Source: Xanthobacter autotrophicus (GTDB lineage Bacteria > Pseudomonadota > Alphaproteobacteria > Rhizobiales > Xanthobacteraceae). From it: DNA of 64,000 bases. The position numbers and the translations under genes are program-made. The stretch lies in NCBI RefSeq assembly GCF_030015065.1, contig NZ_JAIVFN010000009.1:1-64000 (forward strand). Reading direction: 5' to 3'. Of the stretch, positions 25,461 through 36,049 are shown piece after piece. The notes below the pieces were generated by a model, which worked only from the letters and a program-made list of their open reading frames with translations, searched no databases and was not told the DNA's origin. Positions within the stretch are counted from its first letter, which is position 1; every line of letters starts with the position of its first letter.

Positions 25461-26828
25461 TCAGGAGGCTGCGGGCGCGATGAGCGAGGTCTTCAGCTCC
25501 ACGCGACGGATGGTGCCGACCATCAGCAGCATGGTGAGCAGGGCCACCGCCGCACTGAGGCCGACGAAGGTGAGCGCCGACGCGAACGAGCCGGTCGCCT
25601 GGAGGATGTAGCCGATGACAATGGGCGTGACGATGCCGGCGGTGTTGCCGAAGGTGTTGAACAGGCCGCCGGAAAGACCTCCCGCCTGCTTCGGCGAGGT
25701 GTCGGAGACCACCGCCCAGCCCAGCGCGCCAATGCCCTTGCCGAAGAAGGCGAGCGACATGAAGAAGATGACGAGCGTGTCGGAGGTGACGTAGTTGCAG
25801 GCGATCATGCTCATGGCCATGAGCATCCCGAAGACGATGGGCGTCTTGCGTGCGGCGGTGAGCGACCAGCCGGCCTTCAGCAGCCGGTCAGAGATATAGC
25901 CGCCCAGGACACCGCCGAGGAAGCCGCAGATCGCCGGCAGCGATGCGACGAAGCCAGCCTTGAGGATGGTCATGTGCCGCTCGGTCACCAGATAGACCGG
26001 GAACCAGGTGAGGAAGAAATAGGTGAGCACGTTGACGCAGAACTGGAAGATGTAGAGGCCGAGCAGCATGCGGTTGCGCAGCAACTCGCCGATGCAGGCC
26101 AGTGTGTTCACTTCCTTCGGCTGCTCGGTGGCGGCCTTGCCGTCGAGTTCGACCAGCGCACCGCCCGCCTTGATGTAGTCGATCTCGGCCTGGTTGACGC
26201 GAGGATGGGCGAGCGGCCCATAGATCACCCGGCCCCAGAGGGTGGCCATGAGGAGGCCGAGCCCGCCCATGACATAGAATAACGCCTGCCAGCCGAGGCT
26301 GTGCACGATCCAGCCCATGATCGGCGCGAAGAGAGCGGTGGCGAAATACTGCGCCGAATTGAAGATGGCCGAGGCGAGCCCGCGTTCGCTGGCGGGGAAC
26401 CAGGCCGAGGTGATGCGCCCGTTGCCCGGAAAAGACGGCGCCTCCGCCGCGCCCACGAGGAAGCGCAGCAGGAACAGCACCGCCACCGCGAGGCCCCCGG
26501 TGAGGAAGCCCACGGCGCCTTGGAACATGGTGAAGAGCGACCACAGGACGAGGCCGGCGCAATAGGTGGTCTTCGAGCCGAAGCGGTCGAGCAGCCAGCC
26601 GCCGGGCAGCTGCGCCAGCACGTAGGACCAGGCGAACGCCGAGAAAATGTAGCCCATCTGCACCGGCGACAGCCCGAGCGCCGCGCGCAGGTCGGGGCCG
26701 GCGATGGAGATGGTGGCGCGGTCCGCGTAATTGATGGTGGTGACGGCAAAGAGCATGGCAAGTATGCCCCAGCGCACGCGCGTGGGCGCAAGCGCCCGCG
26801 CCGCCGCCGTCGCGGTAGCGAAATCCAT
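25461..26828 (-). CDS. MFS transporter, hexarate/hexuronate type (GudP/GarP/ExuT-like)
   Basis: A 455-residue transporter of the anion:cation symporter family with twelve predicted membrane helices. The ADRATISIAGPDLRAALGLSPVQMG start, WSYVLAQLPGGWLLDRFGSK loop and PVYLVTERHM region are typical of GudP/GarP-like carriers. Its place directly upstream of garD suggests import of galactarate or glucarate. ATG 26828 is chosen for the AAAGGAAA ribosome site; upstream residues of the open frame look non-coding. Confidence 0.9.
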   Translation of the reverse strand: MDFATATAAARALAPTRVRWGILAMLFAVTTINYADRATISIAGPDLRAALGLSPVQMGYIFSAFAWSYVLAQLPGGWLLDRFGSKTTYCAGLVLWSLFTMFQGAVGFLTGGLAVAVLFLLRFLVGAAEAPSFPGNGRITSAWFPASERGLASAIFNSAQYFATALFAPIMGWIVHSLGWQALFYVMGGLGLLMATLWGRVIYGPLAHPRVNQAEIDYIKAGGALVELDGKAATEQPKEVNTLACIGELLRNRMLLGLYIFQFCVNVLTYFFLTWFPVYLVTERHMTILKAGFVASLPAICGFLGGVLGGYISDRLLKAGWSLTAARKTPIVFGMLMAMSMIACNYVTSDTLVIFFMSLAFFGKGIGALGWAVVSDTSPKQAGGLSGGLFNTFGNTAGIVTPIVIGYILQATGSFASALTFVGLSAAVALLTMLLMVGTIRRVELKTSLIAPAAS

Positions 26829-27105
26829 GGCGTTTCCTTTCAGTCCTCGTTCTTCGAATCGCGAACGGCGCGCAGGGCGAACGCATCCGCAGATCGACTC
26901 ACACCTGGCGCAGGCTGGCGTTTTCGCGTGACCGCTGGCGGCGACACGCGATGCCGGGTGGACATCGACACTTGTCTTTATAGAGTACAAATTTCCGGCG
27001 TGTCTACATAAAATAAATACAAATAATACAAATTATCGGGCACTGTGATGTGACCCGAGGGAACACCTTGCCCGCCCTCTTTCACCTGCGGCCCTCCTCA
27101 CGCTA

Positions 27106-27138
27106 ACTGGGGCCGGGCACACGGGCTCCGGCCCCAGT
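27106..27138. promoter_or_regulatory. Inverted repeat in the garD-operon/gntR divergent region
   Basis: ACTGGGGCCGG (27106-27116) and its exact complement (27128-27138), with an 11-bp spacer, 28 bp before the gntR start. The 337-bp divergent gap (26829-27165) also has an AT-rich stretch at about 26980-27040 with repeated TACAAAT (near 26986, 27018 and 27027), which could be the regulator's operator. Assignment of either site to the regulator is a guess. Confidence 0.4.
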
Positions 27139-27165
27139 GCCCCTTACCCCCGCGGAGCTGGCCTG

Positions 27166-27912
27166 ATGGCGCGCAAGACTGGTCCCTCGTCGCCCGAAAT
27201 TGTGCCGGCCGCCCCGACGCGGCGGGCGGGGCGTGGCCAGACGCTGGGCGACCGGATTTATGATGACATCCTCCAGCTGATCTTGACCTCGCAGATCCCC
27301 GAGGGCGGCCGCCTGCCGACCGAGGCGCAGTTCTGCGAGATGTTCCAGGTGTCCCGCACGGTGGTGCGCGATGCGCTGTCGCGGCTGAAGATTGATGGCG
27401 TGGTGGGCTCGCGGCAGGGACAGGGCAGCGTCGTCCTGCGCCGTCCCAATGCGGGGATGTTCGCCTTCCCGCTGGTGGGCAGCATCGCCGACATGCAGCG
27501 CTTCTTCGAGTTCCGCCAGCTGATCGAGCCGGAGGTCGCGGCGCTCGCCGCCGTGCGCCGCACGCACGAGGATCTGGCGCGCATCCGCGCCGCGTTCCAG
27601 GCGGTGGGCGATGCGCTGGTGCGGGACGAGGGCGGCGTGGAGGCGGATCTGCAGTTCCACCTCGCCATCGCAGCCGCCGCCCACAACAAGTATCTCGTGT
27701 CGTCCATGGAATCGGCGCGCGGCAACTTCGCCCAGTGCATCCAGTTCGCCCGCGCGCTCTCGACCAAGCCCGACGAGCGCCGCGGCGAGCGGCTGCAAAG
27801 CGAGCACCGGCGCATCCTCGACAGCATCGAGAGCGGCGACCCGTCCGCGGCCCGCGCCGCCATGGCCCTGCATCTCAGCCGCACAAGGGACCGTGTCTTC
27901 CTCGGAAGTTGA
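27166..27912 (+). CDS. FadR/GntR-family regulator of the galactarate operon
   Basis: A 248-residue repressor or activator with an N-terminal winged helix (residues 24-90; IYDDILQLILTSQIPEGGRLPTEAQ and VSRTVVRDALSRLKIDG) and a C-terminal FCD effector domain (VEADLQFHLAIAAAAHN, SEHRRILDSIESGD) that binds a small acid through metal-coordinating His/Asp residues. It is transcribed away from the transporter-garD operon, so hexarate or keto-deoxyglucarate is the likely effector. Confidence 0.88.
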   Translation: MARKTGPSSPEIVPAAPTRRAGRGQTLGDRIYDDILQLILTSQIPEGGRLPTEAQFCEMFQVSRTVVRDALSRLKIDGVVGSRQGQGSVVLRRPNAGMFAFPLVGSIADMQRFFEFRQLIEPEVAALAAVRRTHEDLARIRAAFQAVGDALVRDEGGVEADLQFHLAIAAAAHNKYLVSSMESARGNFAQCIQFARALSTKPDERRGERLQSEHRRILDSIESGDPSAARAAMALHLSRTRDRVFLGS

Positions 27913-28022
27913 GGCCACGGAAAGGTAAATCACCATCCTGAAGACGGTCGGCGGGGCCGAGTGCCGCCCACCCTGTGCAGGGCGAGCGGCAGGTGCTGGC
28001 AAACCGGCGCGCCCTCGCACCT

Positions 28023-29552
28023 TCACGCGAGGGGCGGAGGGCATAGATCTTCCGGCAACAGAGTCTCCGGCAGGTTCTGGTAGCACACCGGGCGCAGGAA
28101 GCGGCGGATGGCGAGGGTGCCGACCGAGGTGGCGCCGAAATTGGTGCTGGCCGGATAGGGGCCACCATGCACCATGGCGTCACACACCTCGACACCGGTG
28201 GGGAAACCGTTGGCGAGAAGGCGGCCAGCCTTGCGCTCCAGGATCGGCAGCAGGCGGCGGGCGAGTTCGGTATCGGCCTCGTCCATCTGCAGTGTCGCGG
28301 TCAACTGCCCTTCGAAGGTGGCGGCGAGCGCCACCATCTCATCGGCGTCGCGCACCCGCACCAGAATGCCGGCGGGGCCGAACACCTCGTGGCCGAGGCT
28401 GCGGTCGGCAAGGAAATCCGCCGCCGTGACGCAGAACAGGGCCGGCGCGCCGAACCGGCCACCAGCCTCGGTCCGCACCAGGCAGGACACGCCCGAAGCC
28501 GCCGCGAGATGGTCGCGTCCCTTGCGATAGGCGGCCGCGATTCCCTCGGTCAGCATGGGCTGTGGTGCGACCCCTCCCAGGGCTGCGCTCGCGGCATCGA
28601 GGAAGGCGGCCAGATCCGGCCCGTCGATGGCGAGGGCGATGCCGGGATTGGTGCAGAACTGGCCGACCCCCATGGCGAGCGAGCCCGCCCAGCCCTCGCC
28701 AAGCTGCCGCGCCCGCGCCGAAAGCGCCGCGGGCAGCAGGAACATGGGGTTCACCGACCCGAGTTCGCCGAAGAAGGGGATGGGCTCGGGCCGGGCGGCG
28801 CACAGGTCGAACAGGGCGCGGCCGGCGCCGAGGCTGCCGGTGAAGCCGACCGCGCGGATGAGCGGATGGCGCACGAGGACGGTACCCCCCTCCACCGTGA
28901 AGGATTGCAGCAGCCCGAACACGCCGGGGTGCAGATCCTCCGCAGCGGCAGCGGCCGCGATGGCTTCCGCAACGATCTGGCTGGTGCCGGGATGGGCCGG
29001 GTGTCCCTTCGCCACCACCGGGCAACCGGCAGCCAGCGCGGAGGCGGTGTCGCCGCCAGCGACCGAAAACGCCAGGGGAAAATTTGAAGCGCCGAACACC
29101 GCCACCGGGCCGAGCGGCCGCTGCATCAGCCGCAGATCCGGCCGCGGCAACGGCTTGCGATCCGGCAGGGCGGCATCATGGCGACGGTCGAGATAGGCCC
29201 CGTCGCGAATGTGCCGGGCGAACAGCAGCAGCTGGCCTGTGGTGCGCGCCAGCTCACCGGTGAGGCGGGCGTTCGGCAGGCCGGTCTCGGCCTCCGCGGT
29301 GGCGACGATCTCGGCGCCGCGCGCTTCCAGCGCCGCGGCGATGGCGTCGAGAAAGCGCGCGCGGGTCTCCCGGCTGGTCCAGCCATAGGAAGAGAAGGCG
29401 GCTTCGGCGGCGCGGCAGGCGGCATCCACCTCGGCCGCGGTCGCCGAGAAGAAGCGCCGCGGCGCGCCGCTGACCGGGCTGCTCTCGAACACCTCGCCGC
29501 CTTCGACGCGGGCGCCGGAGATCAGGTGGCCGCCGGTGGGGATCATGGTCAT
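28023..29552 (-). CDS. 2-oxoglutarate semialdehyde dehydrogenase (NADP+-type ALDH)
   Basis: A 509-residue aldehyde dehydrogenase that oxidises 2,5-dioxopentanoate to 2-oxoglutarate, the last step of galactarate breakdown. The ALDH motifs are FGASNFPLAFSVAGGDTASA, FTGSLGAGRAL, the Glu in FGELGSVNP and the catalytic Cys in GQFCTNPG. The FGELGSVNP and GQFCTNPG forms are those of the KGSADH class clustered with kdgD. ATG 29552 (or 29546) has AAGGA upstream. A dead uronate dehydrogenase lies directly before it on the same strand. Confidence 0.93.
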   Translation of the reverse strand: MTMIPTGGHLISGARVEGGEVFESSPVSGAPRRFFSATAAEVDAACRAAEAAFSSYGWTSRETRARFLDAIAAALEARGAEIVATAEAETGLPNARLTGELARTTGQLLLFARHIRDGAYLDRRHDAALPDRKPLPRPDLRLMQRPLGPVAVFGASNFPLAFSVAGGDTASALAAGCPVVAKGHPAHPGTSQIVAEAIAAAAAAEDLHPGVFGLLQSFTVEGGTVLVRHPLIRAVGFTGSLGAGRALFDLCAARPEPIPFFGELGSVNPMFLLPAALSARARQLGEGWAGSLAMGVGQFCTNPGIALAIDGPDLAAFLDAASAALGGVAPQPMLTEGIAAAYRKGRDHLAAASGVSCLVRTEAGGRFGAPALFCVTAADFLADRSLGHEVFGPAGILVRVRDADEMVALAATFEGQLTATLQMDEADTELARRLLPILERKAGRLLANGFPTGVEVCDAMVHGGPYPASTNFGATSVGTLAIRRFLRPVCYQNLPETLLPEDLCPPPLA

Positions 29553-29553
29553 C

Positions 29554-29772
29554 TCAATTGTCCTTGAAAATCGGATCCTGGGTGAACTGGCCACCCTGGT
29601 AGACGGCGATCGGCGCATCCAGGTGGAGGGCATCCGGCAGTTGGTCGGCTTCTCCATGCGGCTGCCGATGCGCACCAGCGCCGTCTCCTGCCCGAACTTG
29701 TCGAAATACATGCGGGCGGATGGCGCGGCGGAGCCCGCCGGCGGCGCCTGTGAGAAGCAATCTTTGAAGCAT
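29554..29772 (-). pseudogene. Uronate dehydrogenase remnant, internally deleted and frameshifted
   Basis: The start MLQRLLLTGAAGGL is the NAD-binding opening of uronate dehydrogenase-like SDR enzymes. A second frame then gives MYFDKFGQETALVRIGSRME then PTNCRMPSTW, which matches the region of Udh near the C-terminus (RIGSC...P...R.LSTWLS). The first frame returns with YQGGQFTQDPIF, the usual end. About 150 central residues are missing. Udh converts D-galacturonate to galactarate lactone, so its loss would cut this cluster off from galacturonate but not from galactarate. It abuts the KGSADH gene. Confidence 0.65.
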
Positions 29773-29895
29773 GCGAACCCCAAGAGCGCCCAATTGCTGG
29801 CCAACTCATCGTATATGTTGAATGAATATGGCGAAGGATGCAACACAGTTGACGGACGAGTTGTTTTTCGCACCATGTTGACGTAGCGTCGTGAA

Positions 29896-30760
29896 ATGCG
29901 GGAGAAACCGGTGCCCCCCACGCCCAAGAGAGCCGCAGACGACAGGGCCGAGGCCGTAAATCCGGCAGACTTGGCGCTTTCGAGCGGGACCCCCGCGCGT
30001 GCGGCCTCTGCGGCCACGGCATCTGCGGGCGTGACACGCGCGAGGGGGGCCAGCGGCTCCCTGGTGGCGCGGATCAGCGAAGCGCTGCGCCAATCCATCC
30101 GCTCGGGCAATTATCCCCCGGGCACGAAGCTGCCCAGCGAGGCCCAGCTCACCCAGGCCCATGGCGTCAGCCGGACCGTCGTGCGCGAGGCCGTGGCCGC
30201 GCTGCGGGCGGACGGGCTGGTGGAGGCGCGCCAGGGCGCCGGAGTGTTCGTGCTGGAGGCGCCCGGCGCGCCGCTGTTTTCCAGCCAAAATATTGATAAT
30301 ACACGCGTTTCATCCACCATTGAGCTCTTGGAGCTGCGCACCGGCGTGGAGGTGGAAGCGGCCGGCCTCGCGGCGGCGCGGCGCTCTCCTGCGCAGGAAG
30401 AGGTGATCTTCGAGCGGCATTTCGCGGTGCGTGCGGCGATGGAAGCCGGCCAGTCCACCGTCGAATCCGACTTCGCCCTGCACCTCGCCATCGCCGACGC
30501 CACCAACAACCCGCGCTTTCGCGAATTCCTGACCATGATCGGGCGCGAGGCGATCCCTCGCGTGGTGCTGGAGCGCGACGGACAGAGCGTCGAGCGGGCG
30601 ACCTCCTACATCGAGCTGATCGACGACGAGCATCAGCGAATCGCCCTCGCCATATCCAAGGGCGACGAGGAGGCCGCGCGCGAGGCCATGCGCGTGCACC
30701 TGCGCGGCAGCCAGCAGCGCTACCGTGCGCTCCTGCAGACTCGGCGTAAACATATCATAT

Positions 30761-30762
<2 letters not shown>
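29896..30762 (+). CDS. FadR/GntR-family regulator (second of the hexarate region)
   Basis: A 288-residue FCD-type GntR regulator. A long Ala/Thr-rich N-terminal extension (about 55 residues) precedes the winged helix (LVARISEALRQSIRSGNYPP; VSRTVVREAVAALRADG). The FCD domain contains ESDFALHLAIADATNNPRF and DEHQRIALAISKGD. It is divergent from the dehydrogenase operon and 62 bp upstream of kdgD on the same strand, so it probably controls one or both. Confidence 0.88.
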
Positions 30763-31733
<971 letters not shown>

Positions 31734-32177
31734 GCGCGCGCCATGAAGAGCGCGGCCGTCCACACCCACCGCCTCGACCACAAGCCCGACGTGCCGTTCG
31801 AGCGCGCGTCCAGGGCCGCGCACATCATCGACCGCACCAGCGCGCCGGCGAAGACGCGCTCCATGAGCGGGGCGTGCAGCCGCTTCCGCGGCAAGTCCGG
31901 CGTGAAATTGCGGATGTAGGGCGCGGGTCCCCCGGAAGACGTTGCCGAGGGCCGCGACGCCCCCTCGGCATGCGAGTTGGACGAGAAGCCCCGGCGCCAC
32001 CTGCTCGCCGTGCGGGCCCCTCAGGCGCCGGCCAGGTGATGTCTCAGTTTGAAAGCCTGCAGCTCTGACTGGGCGCACCGCGGAACCCTCTCCCGCAAGC
32101 GGGAGAGGGGCAAGACCACGCCTTGTTTCGAGCTGAGACACGACCGCCGGCCATCTCGACAAGCCCCCGCATCAAAA
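31734..32177. other. Intergenic region with a perfect hairpin at 32086-32109
   Basis: About 440 bp between kdgD and bioR. A 58-codon open frame (31743-31919) has no family resemblance or ribosome site. Near the right end, CCCTCTCCCG / CGGGAGAGGG forms a perfect 10-bp hairpin with loop CAAG, a very common intergenic hairpin in this group and perhaps a terminator, though without a T tract. Confidence 0.5.
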
Positions 32178-32187
32178 TTATCTATGA
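32178..32187. promoter_or_regulatory. BioR box in front of bioR (autoregulation)
   Basis: TTATCTATGA differs at one base from the BioR consensus TTATCTATAA and lies 3 bp before the bioR start, overlapping the translation initiation region. It fits the known self-repression of bioR in alphaproteobacteria. Confidence 0.75.
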
Positions 32188-32190
32188 AAT

Positions 32191-32802
32191 ATGGAGTCCG
32201 GGCCCGACGAATCGATCGCCACACGCATTGCGCGCATCCTTGCCGAGCGCATCATCACCGGCGCGCTCGCGGCGGGGGAGAAGCTGCGCCAGGATCATAT
32301 CGCCGAGGAATTCGGGGCGAGCCATGTTCCGGTCCGCGAGGCGTTTCGCCGGCTGGAAGCCCAGGGACTGGCCGTCAGCACGCCGCGGCGCGGGGTGCGC
32401 GTCACCGCGTTCGACCGCGCCGAGATCAGGGAAGTGGTGGAGATGCGCGGGGCGCTGGAAGCGCTGGCGCTGCGCCATGCCGCGCCCCATCTCACCGCCG
32501 CGGCCCTGAAGGATGCGGATGAAGCGGCCGACCGGGCCGACCGGTGCACCGACACCCGTGCCTGGGAGGAGGCAAACCGCCATTTTCATCGCCTGATCCT
32601 GTCCCCCTGCGGCATGCCGCGGCTGCTTGCCACCATCGACGATCTGCATGCGGCCAGCGCACGCTATCTGTTCGCCACCTCGGCTCCTGCATTCGTACCC
32701 CGGGTGGACCGCGAGCATCGCGCCATCCTCGCCGCCCTGCGCAAGGGCGACACCGAGACCGCCGTGGCCACCCTCGCCCGGCACGTGAAGCGGATCGGCT
32801 GA
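32191..32802 (+). CDS. bioR: Biotin operon repressor BioR (GntR family, FCD)
   Basis: A 203-residue GntR/FCD regulator with winged helix IARILAERIITGALAAGEKL then VPVREAFRRLEAQGLA and an FCD domain with REHRAILAALRKGD. Taken alone it is a generic GntR protein. The identification rests on the TTATCTATAA-type boxes before it and before the biotin operon, and on its position directly upstream of bioF, the usual arrangement for BioR. It represses biotin synthesis when biotin is plentiful. Confidence 0.85.
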   Translation: MESGPDESIATRIARILAERIITGALAAGEKLRQDHIAEEFGASHVPVREAFRRLEAQGLAVSTPRRGVRVTAFDRAEIREVVEMRGALEALALRHAAPHLTAAALKDADEAADRADRCTDTRAWEEANRHFHRLILSPCGMPRLLATIDDLHAASARYLFATSAPAFVPRVDREHRAILAALRKGDTETAVATLARHVKRIG

Positions 32803-32937
32803 CACCGCGCGATCCGATCCCGCGGCACTGCGCACTGCCGCGACCTCAGGACCTGCGGCTCCCCTGCCCCACTCCGCCGAACGGCCCCTTGCCGTTTCCC
32901 GGATCATGTGAAACCTATTGGAGATAGGCTTCATAAA

Positions 32938-32947
32938 TTATCTATAA
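32938..32947. promoter_or_regulatory. BioR box in front of the biotin operon
   Basis: An exact TTATCTATAA, the BioR consensus, 62 bp upstream of the chosen bioF start. Confidence 0.85.
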
Positions 32948-33009
32948 TCTGGAGATTGCCATGCTGGCCGAGCCGCCCTGTCGACCGGCAGAAATCCGCG
33001 AGGCTGCCC

Positions 33010-34149
33010 GTGGAGGCGCATGACGCCGCGCTGGCGGCGCTGGCGCGGCGGGGGCGGTTGCGCACCCTGGCGCCCGCTTGTGGCGTCGACTTCGCCTCCA
33101 ACGACTATCTGGGCCTCGCCCAATCGGAGGAGTTGCGGCAGGCCGCCTGCGCCGCGCTGGCACGCGGCGTGCCCCTGGGCGCGAGCGGATCGCGCCTGCT
33201 GCGCGGCAACCACGCCGAGCACGAGGCGCTGGAGGCAGAAGCCGCCACCTTCTTCGGCGCCGAGGCGGCGCTGTTCTTCGCCGGGGGATTTGCCGCCAAC
33301 GCAGCCCTGGTCTCGACCCTGCCGCGACGCGGCGACCTCGTCGTCTACGACGCCCTCATCCATGCCAGCATCCATGAAGGGCTGGCCGGAGCCGCGTCGG
33401 CCGAGCGGGTGGCCGCCGTGGCGGCCCCCCATGCCGACGCGCAGGCCACCGACGATGCCATCCGCCGCTGGCGCGCCGAGGGCGGACGCGGGCAGCCCTG
33501 GATCGCGGCGGAAACGCTCTACAGCATGGACGGCGACTTCGCACCGCTCGACGATCTGTGCGCCGTGGCCGAGCGGCACGACGCCATGCTGCTCCTCGAC
33601 GAGGCCCATGCCACCGGCGTCTACGGCCCCGGAGGCCGCGGCCTCGCCGCCCATCTCGAAGGGCGGGCGAACGTGGTGACCCTGCACACCTGCGGCAAGG
33701 CGCTCGGCGTCATGGGCGCGCTGGTGTGCCTGCCGCGCGGGCTGAAGGACTACATGGTGAACCGCGCCCGGCCCTTCATCTATGCCACCGCACCCTCGCC
33801 GCTCCTCGCCGCCACGGTGCGGGCGGCCCTGGTCCTCGCGGAGCAGGCGCAGGAGCGGCGGGACCGGCTCATGGCCCGCATCGCCCACGCCCAGAGGGCG
33901 CTCGCGGCGATCGGCCTGCCGGCGACCTCCTCGCAGATCCAGAAAGTGGTGCTGGGCCCGGACCGGCGGGCGACGGCCATCGCCGCCGGCCTGCAGGAGC
34001 AGGGCTTCGATGTGCGCGCCATCCGCCCCCCCACCGTGCCGGAGGGCACCGCGCGCCTGCGCCTCGCGCTGACCCTCAACGCCTCCTTAGGCGACCTCGA
34101 CGCGCTCATGGCCGCCCTCGGCGCAGAACTGGAACAATCGCCCGCATGA
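33010..34149 (+). CDS. bioF: 8-amino-7-oxononanoate synthase
   Basis: A 379-residue PLP enzyme that condenses pimeloyl-ACP/CoA with alanine. Visible are SNDYLGLA near residue 30, the [13 protein letters not shown]-pocket motif (197-206) and the Schiff-base lysine K230 in [11 protein letters not shown] 33010 gives the usual length and aligns with other BioF starts. The frame is open back to 32908 across the BioR box. ATG 32961 has a good ribosome site but reads only 20 codons in another frame. It overlaps bioD by ATGA. Confidence 0.95.
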   Translation: MEAHDAALAALARRGRLRTLAPACGVDFASNDYLGLAQSEELRQAACAALARGVPLGASGSRLLRGNHAEHEALEAEAATFFGAEAALFFAGGFAANAALVSTLPRRGDLVVYDALIHASIHEGLAGAASAERVAAVAAPHADAQATDDAIRRWRAEGGRGQPWIAAETLYSMDGDFAPLDDLCAVAERHDAMLLLDEAHATGVYGPGGRGLAAHLEGRANVVTLHTCGKALGVMGALVCLPRGLKDYMVNRARPFIYATAPSPLLAATVRAALVLAEQAQERRDRLMARIAHAQRALAAIGLPATSSQIQKVVLGPDRRATAIAAGLQEQGFDVRAIRPPTVPEGTARLRLALTLNASLGDLDALMAALGAELEQSPA

Positions 34150-34787
34150 CCGGCTTCATCGTCACCGGCACCGATACGGGCATCGGCAAGACCGTGTTCT
34201 CGGCGGCGCTCGCCGGGGCGCTCGACGGCGCCTACTGGAAGCCGGTCCAGGCCGGCCTCGAAGGCGAGACCGACGCGCAGGCGGCCCGCCGCCTGTCCGG
34301 CCTCGCCGCCGACCGCATCCTGCCGGAAGCCTACCGCCTCGCCTTGCCGGCCTCTCCCCACCGTGCCGCCGAGGCCGAGGGCGTCACCATAGATCCGGAT
34401 GCGCTCGCGCTCCCCGCGACCCCGCATCCGCTGGTGGTCGAGGGGGCGGGCGGCCCGCTCGTACCCCTCACCCGCCGCCTGCTGTTCGCCGATATGTTCG
34501 CCACGTGGGGGCTGCCGGTGATCCTGTGCGCCCGCACCAGCCTCGGCACCATCAACCACACGCTGCTCGCCATCGAGGCCCTGAAGCGGCGCGGCATTTT
34601 CGTCCATGGCGTCGCCTTCATCGGCGCGGCGAACGAGGACAGCGAGCACATCATCGCCGAGTTCGGCGCGGTGCGCCGGCTGGGACGCCTGCCGCACCTT
34701 GCCGCCCTCACGCCCGCCGCCCTCGCCACCGCATTCGCTGAAGCCTTCCGGCGCGACGCCTTCGCCTCCGGGGAGATCCGGCCATGA
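34146..34787 (+). CDS. bioD: Dethiobiotin synthetase
   Basis: A 213-residue ATP-dependent carboxylase that closes the ureido ring of dethiobiotin. The P-loop [10 protein letters not shown] begins at residue 7, and [11 protein letters not shown] is the second conserved motif. The length is slightly short but normal. It overlaps both neighbours by ATGA, indicating tight translational coupling. Confidence 0.95.
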   Translation: MTGFIVTGTDTGIGKTVFSAALAGALDGAYWKPVQAGLEGETDAQAARRLSGLAADRILPEAYRLALPASPHRAAEAEGVTIDPDALALPATPHPLVVEGAGGPLVPLTRRLLFADMFATWGLPVILCARTSLGTINHTLLAIEALKRRGIFVHGVAFIGAANEDSEHIIAEFGAVRRLGRLPHLAALTPAALATAFAEAFRRDAFASGEIRP

Positions 34788-36049
34788 CCTCAAGCCCCTC
34801 CCCCGTCTGGCATCCCTTCACCCAGCACGCGCTCGCGCCCGAGCCTGCGATGGTGGTGCGCGGCGACGGCGCCTGGCTCGAAACCGCGACCGGCGCCCGC
34901 ATCCTCGATGCCATCTCCTCCTGGTGGGTCATCACCCACGGCCATTGCCACCCGCGGATCGTCGCGGCCATCGCCGGACAGGCCGGACAGCTCGACCAGG
35001 TGATCTTCGCCGGCCACACCCATCCGGCCGCCGAAGCGCTGGCGCGCCGGCTCGTCGCCATGACGCCGCCGGGGCTCGACCATGTGTTCTTCTCCGACAG
35101 CGGCTCCACCGCCGTCGAGGTCGCGCTGAAGATGGCGGCAGGCTACTGGCGCAACACGGGGGAGCCGCGCACCCGCATCCTCGCGCTGGAGCACGGCTAT
35201 CACGGCGACACCATCGGCACCATGTCGGTGGGCGCGCGCGGCGTCTACAATGCGGCCTACGAGCCCTTCCTGTTCGAGGTGACGCGCCTGCCCTTCCCCG
35301 AGGCGGGCCGCGAGCAGGCCACCCTCGATGCCCTGGAGGCCGCCTGCCGGGAGGCTCCGGCGGCGCTGCTGGTGGAGCCGCTGATCCTCGGCGCGGGCGG
35401 AATGCTCATCTACGCGCCGGATGTGCTCGCCGAGATGGCGGCGATCTGCGCCCGCCACCGCGTGCTCCTCATCGCCGACGAGGTGATGACCGGCTTCGGA
35501 CGCACCGGGACGCTCTTCGCCTGCGAGCAGGCCGCGATCACCCCCGATATCGCCTGCTACGCCAAGGGGCTCACCGGAGGCGCGCTGCCCCTGGCCGTCA
35601 CCTTGTGCCGAGGCGAGATCTTCGCGGCGCATTATTCCACCGACCGCGCGCGCACCTTCTTCCATTCCAGCTCGTTCACGGCGAACCCCATCGCCTGCGC
35701 CGCAGCCCTCGCCAATCTGGAGATCTGGGCGGGTGAGCCCGTGGCCGGGCGCATCGCCGCCCTCGGGACGCTCCAGGAGGCGCGGCTCGCGCCGTTCCGC
35801 GACGACAGGCGGTTCTCGAACGTGCGACGCCTCGGCACCATCGCCGCGCTGGACCTTGTCGCCGACGATCCCGGCTACCTCGCCGGGGTCGGGCCACGGC
35901 TCGCGGCTTTCTTCCGCGCGGAAGGCCTGCTGGTCCGCCCCCTCGGCAACACGCTCTATGTGATGCCGCCTTATTGCACCACCGGCGAGGACCTCGACCG
36001 GGTCTATGGTGCCATCGCCACCGCCGCCGACCGGTTCGGGCCGGCATGA
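34784..36049 (+). CDS. bioA: Adenosylmethionine-8-amino-7-oxononanoate aminotransferase
   Basis: A 421-residue class III PLP aminotransferase that uses SAM as amino donor to make 7,8-diaminononanoate. It starts with VWHPFTQH, typical of BioA. It has [13 protein letters not shown] (Trp/Tyr of the substrate pocket), [29 protein letters not shown] and the lysine in CYAKGLTGG. Confidence 0.96.
   Translation: MTSSPSPVWHPFTQHALAPEPAMVVRGDGAWLETATGARILDAISSWWVITHGHCHPRIVAAIAGQAGQLDQVIFAGHTHPAAEALARRLVAMTPPGLDHVFFSDSGSTAVEVALKMAAGYWRNTGEPRTRILALEHGYHGDTIGTMSVGARGVYNAAYEPFLFEVTRLPFPEAGREQATLDALEAACREAPAALLVEPLILGAGGMLIYAPDVLAEMAAICARHRVLLIADEVMTGFGRTGTLFACEQAAITPDIACYAKGLTGGALPLAVTLCRGEIFAAHYSTDRARTFFHSSSFTANPIACAAALANLEIWAGEPVAGRIAALGTLQEARLAPFRDDRRFSNVRRLGTIAALDLVADDPGYLAGVGPRLAAFFRAEGLLVRPLGNTLYVMPPYCTTGEDLDRVYGAIATAADRFGPA

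Noticed and set aside
23322-26282. A 986-codon plus-strand open frame across garD and the transporter
   Set aside because: Antisense shadow of two well-supported genes; the composition is typical of reversed high-GC coding DNA.
31743-31919. A 58-codon open frame after kdgD
   Set aside because: No ribosome site at a sensible distance, no similarity, and high Arg/Ser content; treated as non-coding.
32191-32802. Assigning the GntR gene at 32191 to the galactarate cluster
   Set aside because: It is separated by 440 bp and a hairpin from kdgD, and BioR-type boxes link it to the biotin operon instead.
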